Positions 33,087 through 45,200 of a stretch of DNA of 64,000 bases are shown one piece after another. The notes below the pieces were generated by a model. The model did no database searches, was not told the DNA's origin, and saw only the letters and a program-made list of their open reading frames with translations. The translations under genes were made by a program, and so were the position numbers. Source of the DNA: Copromyces sp. CBS 386.78. Its lineage: Eukaryota; Ascomycota; Sordariomycetes; Sordariales; Sordariaceae. The stretch's first letter is position 1. The number at the start of each line of letters is the position of its first letter. The stretch lies in contig MU839237.1 of NCBI GenBank assembly GCA_030685235.1, positions 1 to 64,000 on the forward strand. Reading direction: 5' to 3'.

Positions 33087-33640
33087 CAATTAAACAACTA
33101 AATATATAAGCGTAACCCATTACATATATCCCAAATATTAAACGATAAGCCCCCTCTAATAGCACGCCTATTTATTTTAACCGTAAAATTCCTCCCTCTT
33201 TCTCCCTCCTTCTCTTCTTCCCTTCTATAACTATTATTATATCACATTATAAATATACCCCCCCCTATTACTTAACCTTCTAATACAATTATTATAATCG
33301 TCCCCCCCCTTTTTCGTTACTTCTTCCTTTTATCCGCCGTCGTACTCCCGCAATTACTATTACGCCGCTTATTAATTTTACCCCGCCCTTACATCTACCC
33401 GCTAACCTCCTAATCCAATTTATTACAACTATTAAAATATTTAACTTTACCCCCAACCCTAATATAATATAGGACTTCTTAGAGTTCTAATAATTTCGTT
33501 ATATATAATAGTAGTTACAATTATCTTTATCGTCTCCTGCGGCGCCAACTCTTTCCCCGGCGCTCTACCGCCGCACTATCCCTAAGCCGGTCTAAGCCCG
33601 CCCGAATACTACTACTATTAAAATCGGTAGAGAGACTACT
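33087..33640. other. G3 3' region, C-rich, no coding signal resolved
   Basis: About 550 bases, rich in C on the plus strand, between the polypurine tract and the possible plus-strand frame. I see no domain on either strand. Confidence 0.4.
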
Positions 33641-34640
33641 ACTAAAACCGCTATTACCGCCGCCGTCGCCGCTATTACCGCCCTACTTTTAAATTAATAC
33701 GTATACTACCTAACTAATAAATATAATTATATTGCCCTTACTGCTAAAAATACGGCTATTATATATTTAACGTATTAATATACTAAAAAACCTTATAAAC
33801 CAACGTTAAAATAGGTTTAAAAATTCTTTACTATTTAATATATAGTTAAATATATTCTAAATCCTAAACGCGAACTATTTATCGCCGCTTTTAAAATACT
33901 TAATTATTTAATAGTTATAAAAGAAGCCGAAAATATTAGTATCCCTACGTAAATTTCTCCCTTCCTACTTAATCCGTTCCTATATTTACTATTTCTATTA
34001 ATAATTTTTAAATTCGAATTAGGTTCGAATTTATTATAACCTGCTAATAATCCCCTTTTACTAAATTCGAAGGTCTATTATTTTCCCTAATCGCCGAAGT
34101 CTAAATTTTTAAAAATTAAGTAACTAAATTTATTAAACTTAAGGGGAAGGTAGCGGCTTTTAAAGAACGTATAGGGTTTATTAAATAGGTTGTTAACGCC
34201 GCTGTCTAGTACAATTTCAATAATATAGTAATTATTTACAACGATTAAAAAAAGCGCAAGGAAAGAGCCGCCGCCGCTATTACCTCTTCCCCTACTCCCG
34301 CTACTACTATTCCCGCCGCCCCTACTACCGCCTCCCCTACCCCTACTACTATTACTCCTACTACTCCTACTACTATTATTAAATCCTCCGCCGCTCCTAA
34401 ACGCCGGGCGCGTACCTACAATAGCGCCGCCACTAAACGGTTTAAAAAAACCTTAAACCTTAATAAACTTTCGTAATAGGATATTATTTATTTACCCTTT
34501 AATATTCGCCCGTCCAATAGAATCCGCCTACTACTATCCTTACTCTCCCCGCCCCGTACTAAAAATATTCACCCTACCCCGTACAACCTATACGCTATTA
34601 CCAATATAAATATAATTAAAAAAAAGAAAATAAAAATTAA
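33641..34640 (+). pseudogene. Possible antisense ORF at the 3' end of G3 (RIPped)
   Basis: Plus-strand reading gives long stretches whose only stops are TAA and TAG, as expected from RIP of CAA, CAG and TGG. One frame covers about 33651-34070; a second frame covers about 34070-34640 and includes a Lys/Glu-rich part, a Pro/Thr/Ala-rich tract (34270-34390) and a basic segment KRRAR near 34405. The frame change means a frameshift, an intron or that only one part is real. It would be antisense to the element and converge on pol, which ends near 34650. I do not recognise the protein. The Pro/Thr tract alone could be low-complexity noise. Confidence 0.35.
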
Positions 34641-34649
34641 CATTAACTA

Positions 34650-37600
34650 AATTATAAAAAACTTATTAAAAAACAATATTATAAAGGATATTTAATATTT
34701 TTAAAGCTTTACCCTAATTAATTTTAAACTTCTTCTAATACTACGAACCGATTCTTTTTCTATAACTCCGTAACTAATTAACTTTACTCCGCTCGTAAGG
34801 TTTTCTAGGGGAAAGTTTTTAACCTATTGGTTAACCGGCCCATTATTAATATCCGCTATTCCGTATTTACCTTCGAACTCGTTAAATACCTTCGTTTCTT
34901 TAAACTCTTCTAAAAGTTCTTAAATAAAATTATAATACCCTTTCTACTTAACCAAAACTTCCCTAATCGGTCCCCCTCGCCTACGGTTAATAAATATATA
35001 GAAGATCTCCTCTATTTACTATTTAAATTCTCTTTCTACCTCTATAACTAATAGCTAATCGTTAGTAACTCTCTATCCTAATAGCGAATTTCGGGCGGTA
35101 CGTCGTAGAAAATCTACGTAAAAGACGTTATAAATAATTCGAAGAAGGTTAGAAAGCTCTATAACGTATAGAAATAGGACTTTCGAAATTATATACTTCG
35201 TATACAACCAATTTAATTTCTTCTTAGGGCAGTTAATACTATATGTCTTAAAATTAAGCCAGACTTTATCCCCGATTTAAAAACATTCGATTAATTAATA
35301 ATATTAATTAACGAACTTTTCTTATTATTAAACAGCTATTACTATAGTAATTTAATATAAATCTATAATTTACTATAACTTTTTAACGAATTAATAAGCT
35401 CGCTTTTCGGAAGAGAGGAACGGGGGTCCGCTTGTAGGCTCCTCGACAATAAAAACCGGTAATTTTACATCGAATCCGTAAGTAATAAAGAAGGGGCTTA
35501 TACTAATTAAAGTATTAATACGGTTATTAATAATTAATTAAGTTATTAAATACTATTTATCCTAATTATTTTAAATATAATTAACGACTATTCGAAGGTA
35601 AGCGTAAATTTCTTAATTTATCTACTTAAAGCTACTATCGGTTTAAGGGTAATAAATAATATTAAGAAACCGTTTAATATTAAAAAGTTTATAGAACTTC
35701 GCCTAAAAACGGTTCGTCCAATTAGAACCGCAATCGTTAACAATAAATCTAAAAATACTATAATACTTAACAAAATATTATAAAAACCGTTCTATATAAA
35801 ATTTAGCGTCTATAGATAATATCGGTTTAAGGATAATATTTTTACTAAGCCGGTCTTTAATAACCTAAAGATAAATATTATTATTCGAATTTAGGAAATT
35901 TATAATAAAATCTATTTAAATTTCTCTATTGAATTATTCTAAGATTAGTAGTAGTTATAAGAAACTTCGTTTTTACTTTCTCCAAACCTTTATAAAATTA
36001 TAAATATAATAATTATAAAAGAATTATCGAATATAAAACCCTTAAGAGCAGCTAATAAAAATATTAAATAAATACCGCTATAATACCTTCTCTTCCTAAA
36101 TAACCGAAAAGTTAAGAGTCGTAAATAGCCTAAATAAGAATTATATAGAAGGTATTAAATTATTAGAATTAATTTATAAGGTTAATAAAATCGGATTCAA
36201 TATAGATAGGCGCTCTAAGAATTTAAAAGCGGCCCTAATAGTAAAGTCGACCGCGGGAATTAATATTATAGTCGGTAATTTATATTTTAAATTTTAAAGA
36301 GGGGTCAAAATACTATTCGTTATTTTAAACTACTATTTTAATTTACTAATATAAAAAGTTTTTAAGGGCCGTTTAATTTTAAATTTATTATAAATCCGGA
36401 TTTTTAAATACTTTTATACCTTCCCTCCTTACGTAAATAACCTAGGAAGTAGAAATATAAAGTAAGTTATAAAATTTAAGAGCGGAATCCGGTATTATTT
36501 ATAAATTACAGGATTTAAGGTCCCGTTCAGTAGGTATATTTTATTTTTAATAAAATAAACCGTCGGGGACTACCCTTTCCTTACCTAACTAGTATTTAAT
36601 ATTAAAGGTAAACTATAATAAATATTCGGCCTAGCAAGCTTACCGTTTAAGAGCCGCTATATCTTTATAAAATATTCTAAATTCGAATTGTTAATAAAGA
36701 TAGTAAAGGATTTACAATTGCACAATTCGGCTAATTATTATTCAAAATAATTAATAATCGTAAGTATTTCCTTATTATAAATAAAGTAATTCTATTCTAT
36801 AGCGCTTAATTTCCGCGAATAATAATTAATAATAGCCCGCTTATTAAATTTATTAACTTTTTATAAAATAATTCCGCCCAACGCAAAGCTATTATAATTT
36901 ATTTCTAAGAATATCTTCCTATCGGACGACGACGAGCAGTACCCATTACCCAAGGCGAAGAGTTCCCTTCTTACCCAGGCAAGGACGGAAGTTATAGGCC
37001 TCCGGTCCTTCCTCTTCCGGAGGAAGGTTCCGGACATTATAACGCCAATCTATTCTTGCGGTGCGGGCAAAGAAACCTTTATGTACATCGTCCTAGACTA
37101 TTTACGGATAGCCGACTATTGGATAACGGTAACCGACTGGCCGTAGACGAAAGAAGAGTTTTAAGTTTATTTGGACGACGGAACCCGAGCTAAGAGAATC
37201 CTTTTGTAGGTATTACGGCTTAGTAGGTTGAACGAATACCGTTTGGTAGTCGTATTGGAGGGAGAGTAGCGCGATAAATTTGCGCGGTATTCGTAAATAC
37301 GTTCGATTACAATACTAAAATAAAAGAGTACGGGAGAGACGGGAGGAGGAGGAATTAAATTATACTAATTATAATAATTACTTAACTACGAAGGCGGTAC
37401 TAAAATAATTAATTAACGTTCTTCGCGGGCGAAGAGTTTGCGGAGTATATTAAATATTAATTCCTAATTTTGAATAATCTTATAGTACTATTAAATTTAA
37501 TTTTCGTTAATTGGAAGGGGACCGGTAGGGTTATTAATTATTATTGGGGAATTAATATTAATATTTCCTCTATTAAAGCCGAAAATAGGAGTGGTAGGAC

Positions 37601-40400
37601 GATCGGTTAAGAATATTTCGTAATATCCTTTATATTAATAATCTTCGACCTTTATATTCTAATAGCGAGGAAGGATATTAGGGTCGTACGGAAGGCTATC
37701 TGTAGTTAGGCGCTTATATACGTCCTTAAAGAAATCGATATAAATGCTACAGAAACGACGAATTAAGGGACCGATATTATTTTAAGAGTAGGATAAAGTA
37801 ATAACTACAATTTAAATAGCGTTATACTTATTATAATAACTTAACAGAATATCTAATATATATTTTATATTAATAATAGGATAAGTAGCGTTTTATTTAC
37901 TAGTATTTCGAAGAATATTAGAAAAGAAAACGAAAAGAAAACCGTAGGAGGAAACTTATTCTTAATATTAATATAATAAATATATTCCGCGAAGAGCGTA
38001 TAGAATATAGCTATATTAAAAGACGGAGTATTATAAACGTAGTTGGTAAATTTTAGGCTATAATAAAAGTAAAAAACGTAATAAATAATATTAATTAATA
38101 TAATTAGCGGAAAAAAAGGGAAGTAAACGTAAGGATAAAAAGGATTTATCGGCCGGGAGGAAAGTTAAAGGCGGGGTTAGAAATTAATACCCGAATAAGG
38201 ATTTAGAGTTCGGGTACTAGATAAGAAGGGGGTATAAAAGAGCGAACGAATTTAAAGGACGAAGAATTTATTATATAGATGAAATTAATACTGTATTTAG
38301 TAGTATTATAATTAATACGAATCGCAAGGCCTAAAGGGTTAAATATATAGCTAAGAAAATAATTAGGAATATAGCTAATAGAAGAGGACGCTATCTTAAA
38401 AATTAATTAAATAGGGAAGAAAAGAAAGCTCGAAAGATAGCGGCGGAGAAAAATTCTTATATAGAAGGAAAGGAGGGGCCTTTATACTTATATAAACTTT
38501 AATAGAATCGTAAGAGTTTAAAGGATAATAATAAAGTAGGAATAAGGGTAAATAATAGGGAAGGGACGATTACTATAGGCGGTTTAAGAGGAAGGAGTAG
38601 CGTACGAGAGCGGTATTTCGATTGTTCTAATATTAGATCGAAGGCGGTAAAAGGGAAGTAATTTATTTACTAAAGCGGTAAGTAAGCACCGCTACAAATA
38701 GAATCGAAATAGAGCAGGCGTAATTTATTCGCGACCGAAAGGAGCTGGCGGTTTTTATCCGACGGCGCTTATCGCCATACAATTTCCTCTAGAAAACTAG
38801 GAGAAGTACCCCATGCCAATAAGGCGCTATAAATAAGTAGCATAGGGAATAAGACTATTATTATTATTATCTTCCTATCGGAATTATATTTTATAAAGAT
38901 TAGGGCCTTCGTAAATAACGTTTTGAATAATTAAAAGGCATTCTCGTACTCTTTAATTTATTTAAAGGCTACCCCCTTCCTAATAAATACTATTAACGGG
39001 GCTATAACCTTCGAAAACCGGGGTATAAATATCCTATAATAGTTAACGAAGCTAAGGAAATTGCGAACGCCCTTTTAGGAGTTAAGGGGTAACTATTCGA
39101 AAATAACTTTAATTTTCTCGAAGTCGGCTTATATTCCAATATTTACGTAAATAATAAAACTAAAATACTTAACCTTCTTAATACTAAACTCGCACTTATC
39201 TAAATTTAAATAAAAATTTATATTAAGGAATTTCTTTAGTATTAAATAGACTTTAATTTTATAATCCTCTTTAGTACCCGAAGTATAAATAAGTATTTTA
39301 TTTATATAAGCTGTATAAATTTATTAAAATATTTATAAAGGATATAATTAATATATTGTTAGAACGTTACCGGTATATTAATTAGCCCGAAAGGTACGAT
39401 TAACTATTCGAATAATTTATATTATATTTAAAATACTATTTTTTATGCCTCTTCTATATTTATCTGAATTTTGTAGAATATTTATATAATATCGACTTTT
39501 ATATATTATTTAATTCCCTTTAAAATATAGAACATTTCGCTAATAAGTAGTAAGGGGTAGTAGTCCGCTCGTATAATAACATTTAAAGTATAATAATTAT
39601 AGTAAAAGTGAAATTTACTGTTTAGCTTCCGTACGAAAAGAATTAGGGCTCCCGCTTTTAAACTATTAGCACGGATAAAGCCTTTATCTAATAAATCTTT
39701 AATAATCTTTTTAAAAATTACGAATTCTTTGCGGGTTATATTATAAAGTAGACTGAAAGGGATTAATAATTCCTTACCGTCTTTATCCTTTTTAATTTTA
39801 ATCTTATAATTAATTCTAGGACGATAGGGATTAAATTTATCGACTTCTTACTTTATCTATAGGGGAAGAAGGTTGTAATACTTCTTGAAGATTATCTTCC
39901 GGAACTATTCTTTAATATAAATTTTCTTTAGCCGTAAGGCCTTTTTAATATCCTTTAAATTTATAGTATAAATAGCCTCTTCTACTTTTCTACCCCTAAA
40001 CTCCTTTTTAATCCTTCGGATATAGCCTACGAAAGTAGTAGCCGTTATATAAATAACGGACTTAATATCTTTAATAAATTCTATATTTAAAATCTATTCT
40101 CTACCGATATATAGGATTTAATAGTCTATAATACCTATATATATCTACTTCTCGTAAAGAATAGAATAAATACGTATAGCTTTAAACTATAATTTCCTTA
40201 AAATAATTGAGAATTCTAATAAAAGGACAACGTAAATATAAATTAAATAAATATAATTATTTACTTCTATTAGGAAATAAGTAAAACTTTAAATAATAGC
40301 CCCTTCTATAGCCGCAGAAGCTCCTTTTATATAATAGGACTTAATAGGGACAATTAGAATCTAAAGGTCTTTAATAACTTTTTTACTAATTATAATATAA
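34650..40400 (-). pseudogene. G3 pol: RT, RNase H, integrase, chromodomain (RIPped, split by L8)
   Basis: Minus-strand reading. The reverse transcriptase lies about 39900-39000; its catalytic YxDD site at 39297-39308 now reads YINK, followed by ILIYT and a D-K-C-E-F segment, typical of gypsy RT. RNase H follows at about 39000-38883 and 36912-36650, split by LINE L8. Integrase core is about 35900-35400, with recognisable NDCGSNWT and SPFFITYGFD segments. The segment KVWLNFK is near 35270. The chromodomain (VLVKWKGY then EPLEEF) is about 34850-35020. All parts have many TAA and TAG stops. Confidence 0.85.
36927..38868 (+). mobile_element. LINE copy L8 inserted in G3
   Basis: A 1942-bp 5'-truncated plus-strand LINE flanked by a 13-14 bp duplication atcttcctatcgg(a) at 36913-36926 and 38869-38882. 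It ends in gcatagggaataagact and (ATT)n. The first about 250 bases (36927-37170) retain TG and CA; RIP increases downstream. It is evidence that LINE activity continued after G3 had inserted. Confidence 0.93.
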
Positions 40401-40479
40401 TACTAGCAACCTTTATTAATAAGGATATAGAATAAATTATAATCGTTAATAACGAATAGAATTAACGTAAATTTTATTT

Positions 40480-41990
40480 CTAATTGCAAATTTAATTTGA
40501 ATTCTTCTACCTTATTTAATATATTTTTAAGCTCCGGGGCCCGACTTCACTCCGGAATTACTCTTTTCCTTATTTAAAAGCGGAATTTTATTCGTCGTTA
40601 TCCTTTAAAAGTAGAGGGACTTCGGTAACGGTCGCTTAAATACAAACCCCGCTGTTATTACTATTAGGAAGGATTATAGGTAAGTAAAGGCAATTACTTA
40701 CCCGATAATTAAAAATTCCGTAACAGAGATATAAGTTATTATCCTTATATTTCTAGCGCTCCTTATTAAAAACCTACTTAGTACGTTTAAAGGAAATAGC
40801 CGAATTTAAACCGCCTCACCCCTAATTACTACGACCTTTATTAAACGTACTAACTCGAATAGATCCTATAATAATATCGCTATTATAATTAAGGGGACGA
40901 TCGTTAATAGAAGAAAAGGAAAAAGAAAACTATATTTGCTAACGGGAAGTATTAGACCGCTAAATATTAATATTAGAAGTAGGAAAGTAAATACTGCTAC
41001 CCTAGGAGCGCCCTTTCTAAAAATAGAAATATTTATAGTAATCCTCTTTAAATTTAGAAGTCCACTTATATTTAGCTGCAAAATATTATATTTTAGCTAC
41101 GTAAATGTAATAATCTTTTAGAAGATTTACTATAAAGAATTTATTATAGAATTTCCGGTTAAAAGTACGGTTAAAATAAACTAGCTTAGTAAAGCTCTCC
41201 TAATTATAGCTACCCGCCTTTAATATTTTATTATCGAAAGTAGCTAAAAAGGTAGTAAAAGGTTCTCTATCCTTCTAACGTATACGAACTAACTTATCGA
41301 AAGTAGTATCCTAATTTTAATAGGAGCCGAAGATAATTTAAATTTAATTAAATAAATTAATTAAGTCTTCTTTTCTACAAATTATTTTACTAATCTAAAA
41401 ACCCTCTAGTAGTATTTATTTATCGTTAGGCAAGGTATTAAGGATTTCAGACTAAATAGTATTATAATCAGTACGGAAGCCCGCCTTAATATCGGCATTA
41501 TATATTTAAATAAATCAGTTAAAATAAAATTAGAAGGTATAAAGTTAACCATTCTATTTAAGGAATTCGAAAAGTTTCCTTCTATAAATAAAAATACTAA
41601 AACCGTTACTATTTAAATTAGTAGGGTTTCTAGTAGTAGTAATTAAAGTACCTACTACGGTTCTGCTAGTAGGAATTGGGTCTATAGGATTAAAATTTAG
41701 ACGCGGAGTAAAGATTGAGTTAGGGTTAATATTAAAGAGAAGGGATTTAATACGATTATATAAGGTAGTACTACTATTTAGTACTCTAATAAAGCCTTTT
41801 ACAAAGCTATTACTAGTACTTCTAATTAATTACTATTATTCGCCGCTATCTTAAGGGTTATAAAATTACTATTCGATATCGTTGAAATCTATTTCGCCAA
41901 GTCCGACTATAGTATTGATAAATACTGTAAATGCTGCGTTCGATACTACTAATTCCGTTTCGAATCTACTAATATCCGCTATTAAATTTA
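40480..41990 (-). pseudogene. G3 gag with CCHC knuckle (RIPped)
   Basis: Minus-strand frame with a knuckle at 40690-40731. Three of the four ligand positions of C-x2-C-x4-H-x4-C read as Tyr and the last is still Cys, as RIP would give. Upstream is a capsid-like part around 41100-41450. The short open frames 40866-41081 (minus) and 40936-41121 (plus) are chance survivors here. Confidence 0.72.
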
Positions 41991-42024
41991 CTATCCGCTT
42001 ATATAAGTATATAGTAGAACCTAA

Positions 42025-42255
42025 TGTAAGGGGTACAATATAGTTGGTATAGGTGCTAGCCTAACGATCGATAAGGTTCTACGAGGAAAGAAAGAAGGAA
42101 GGGAGCCTATAGGGTAGGCGAGCTGGCCAACTGTCCTTTTTAAGGGACGTACGGTGTACGGGCTAAGGGGGTTTGCCGGCACGGCAGGGTTGCCGGCACG
42201 GCAGTTCGCCTGGCGATTGCCAGGTACGTTAGCCACGGGCATCAGCCCCATGACA
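42025..42255 (-). repeat. 5' LTR of G3
   Basis: 231 bp ending CCCCATGACA. The right (outer) half is nearly unmutated; the left (inner) part has TA where 32835-33066 has TG or CA. Confidence 0.92.
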
Positions 42256-42260
42256 ATAAT
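42256..42260. repeat. Target-site duplication ATAAT of G3, right
   Basis: Pairs with 32830-32834. Confidence 0.88.
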
Positions 42261-45200
42261 AAATAGAAATTATATAATTATTTTCAACCAATTAATTAGG
42301 GATTAATATTAAAAGTATTAAATTGAAATTAAAAAAGTCTTTAAATAAAAAACTATTATATGTTTAAATATTATAATCGTTTTAATTAAGGGAGTCCTAT
42401 AAGTTAATATCGATATGAAATAATCCGAATTAATTATATAGGAAATAAAGGAGAGGAATAAGGAAGTGGAAATTATTAAGGCTAAATTTTAAAAGAGACG
42501 TAAAAGGGAAGAGAAAAGAATATTTTTAATAGAAATCGTAATTGTAAGGGCTATAATCTTCCTTTAAAAGAACTTTTTTTTCTAGGATAATAGCGTATAT
42601 ATATACAAACTATTCTAAACTATAACTTCCGCTTAATAATACTTTAAAATTAATATTTCGGATATATAGCGAAATTCTATTATTAAAAAGACGCTTATAA
42701 CTATTATAGTAAAATTAAATATAATAGGCCGTATATAGGAGAAATAAATTGCTTTTCGAATAAGGATAATTCCTTAATCTTTTATAAATTATATAAGAGG
42801 TCGGGGTATTTTAGTTTTAATAAAAAGTAATACCCGTTCCCAAAAATAATTTATATAAAAATATTAATTAATTACGCCGAAAGGCTTCGTAACTTCGCTA
42901 CTTATAAAAGACTAATTAAATTAGTATTAGAGCCGACAATAAAAACGGAAGAAAATATTGTTATTCCTAACGCCCCCCCTAATTCCCGTTTAATTATATT
43001 TTTAAAAAAACTATTTATAAAGAGAAAAAAAGAAGCTACTCTAAAAAAATTAACGGCGGCTTTTAGCTGAAACCCGTAAGTACAAACCTAATAAATATTT
43101 ATACCCGTTCTTAAAATATTAACGACTATACCTATACTAATTTTATTATTATTACATTTATAATTACTACTATTACTTTTAAAGAAATAATACCCCTTTA
43201 ACTTACTATTAAATTAGAAGGAAGCTTCTTATAAAGTAATTACTAATTTAATTAAAAATATTCTATTAGAATATAGGGAAATCGTACGAGAAAAGGAAAA
43301 CGCTATTCGAATAAAAGGAAACTTATAACGTTATAGCGATTTAAAAGCCGGGTAAGAATTTAAATAAGGATATTTACCGGCCGAAAAGCGGTAAATAATT
43401 TATATTAATTATTTAGCAAAGGGTAGGGTAGTAATTTACGTGAATAAAAAGTAGAATTTAAAAAACCTAAATTTCTACATTAAAAAGGATTAAATTATAA
43501 TAATATTAAAGAATTTATAAGAATTAATAATTATTTACTCTATTTACTCTCCTATTTTCCTTTAGGGTACGTTAGAATACTAATAAGGGTTTCCCTTCTT
43601 CGAATTTTTTGAAGAAAAACCCCTAGCCGATGAATATATAACTATAAGGGATTATAACCTTTATTACCCTAATTAGGATTTAAAGAATAGAATTAATTCG
43701 GACGTTATAAAATTATTTATATAAATATAATATTAAAAATTTCGTTTTATTACCCCCTATAGAGAATTAATAAAGTTCGAAAATATAAGAAAAAATATAA
43801 AAAAAAAAAATAATAATCGACTATATATAAATTTTATAAAATATTAAAACCGAATATTAAGGAGTATAATAGTACGGGTAAACGGGTTCGGACTATTACC
43901 CTTAGGAAATTCAAATTTAAATAAGAAAATGAAATAAAAAAGCGGAAATAGAGGAAAAATTTAATTAGAATTTAATAGACGCGGAAAAAGTGCGGGAAGT
44001 AGTAAAAAAATAGATATTAATCCTAAAAAGGATTAAAATAGTAAACGAATTTAAATTCAGGATTTAATAAATTTAATAGCGAATTTATTAATATTATAAA
44101 GGAATTCGTCCTATACCGAAAGAAAGGTCGGAAAAAGTAAGCGGACTAATAGAATTTAAAATATAAAACCGTAATAAAAGAGGTATAGCAAAAATAGTAA
44201 ATATAATTTAGGAATTAAATGCTTTTGAATTAAAAAGAATTTATAGAGGCGGTAATAAAAAAGAAGAAATTTATTACGAAAATTTAAAGAGCGAAATAGT
44301 ATAATTATATTATAAATGTATTAAAAGATTGGAATAAATTTTAACTATTAGAAAGGTAGGTTAAAATATAAAATTATTATTTAATAGATCCGCTAAAATT
44401 ATTACCCTTTAAATTAAATAAATAAGCGAATGAAGTCGAAGACTATAGTAGTAAAATAAATATTTTTACCGATTGTTTCTTCCCGAAGGTAAAAGTCCTA
44501 ATAGGTTATTTACTAAATTGGATTCAATTATTAAATAGTAATACCCCGGTATTTATTAATAATTTAATTACTAAAGAAGATATCTAAGCAATCTTTTCGA
44601 AGATAGCGCTAAATAAAGTATTAGGTATCGATTAATTTTTAAATAAATTTTTAAAAATTTGTAAAAAATTTATTTAAATAAGTGATAGTAGCTTTCGCCG
44701 TAACGAACCTCCGGTTCGGATATTTCCCCTAATAATTTAAGAACGTAAAAATAATTATTTTTAAAAGATTTAAAAAAAATACCGAATAATAAAAATTAAT
44801 TAGGGTATAAAGGCCTATATCGTTCCTAAATAATATTAAAAAAATCCTTAAAACCTTTATAATAAAAAGGTTAATATAAATAGCGGAAGAATATAATTTC
44901 TTCCCGGAGGGCTAAATAGGTAATTAAATAAATTATTCAACCGAATTTGCGGTCCGAATAATTATTAATATAATTTATATATTATAAAAATTTAAAGTTA
45001 TAATATTTCTTATACTCTTCAATTTAAAGGGCGTATTTAATAGAGTTAATTATAAGTAATTTTTATATATATTTTAAAAAATGTAATTCCCAAAATAAAT
45101 CCTTTAATAAATTAATAATTTTATTACCGGGAGAAAGAATTCTCTTTTCTTCGAGAATAAAATTTCTTAATTTTATAATATTATAATAAGCGTACCGTAA

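Larger units (their letters stand above)
32835..42255 (-). mobile_element. G3, RIPped chromovirus LTR retrotransposon
   Basis: LTRs of 232 and 231 bp, 5-bp target duplication, minus orientation. Without the LINE L8 inside it the element is about 7.46 kb. Order from the right: gag with knuckle, reverse transcriptase, RNase H (split by L8), integrase, chromodomain, then about 1.5 kb before the 3' LTR that carries a possible plus-strand frame. It is inserted in ORF1 of LINE L5. LTRs differ fully from those of G2 and of the intact element, so this is a third chromovirus family. Confidence 0.93.
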
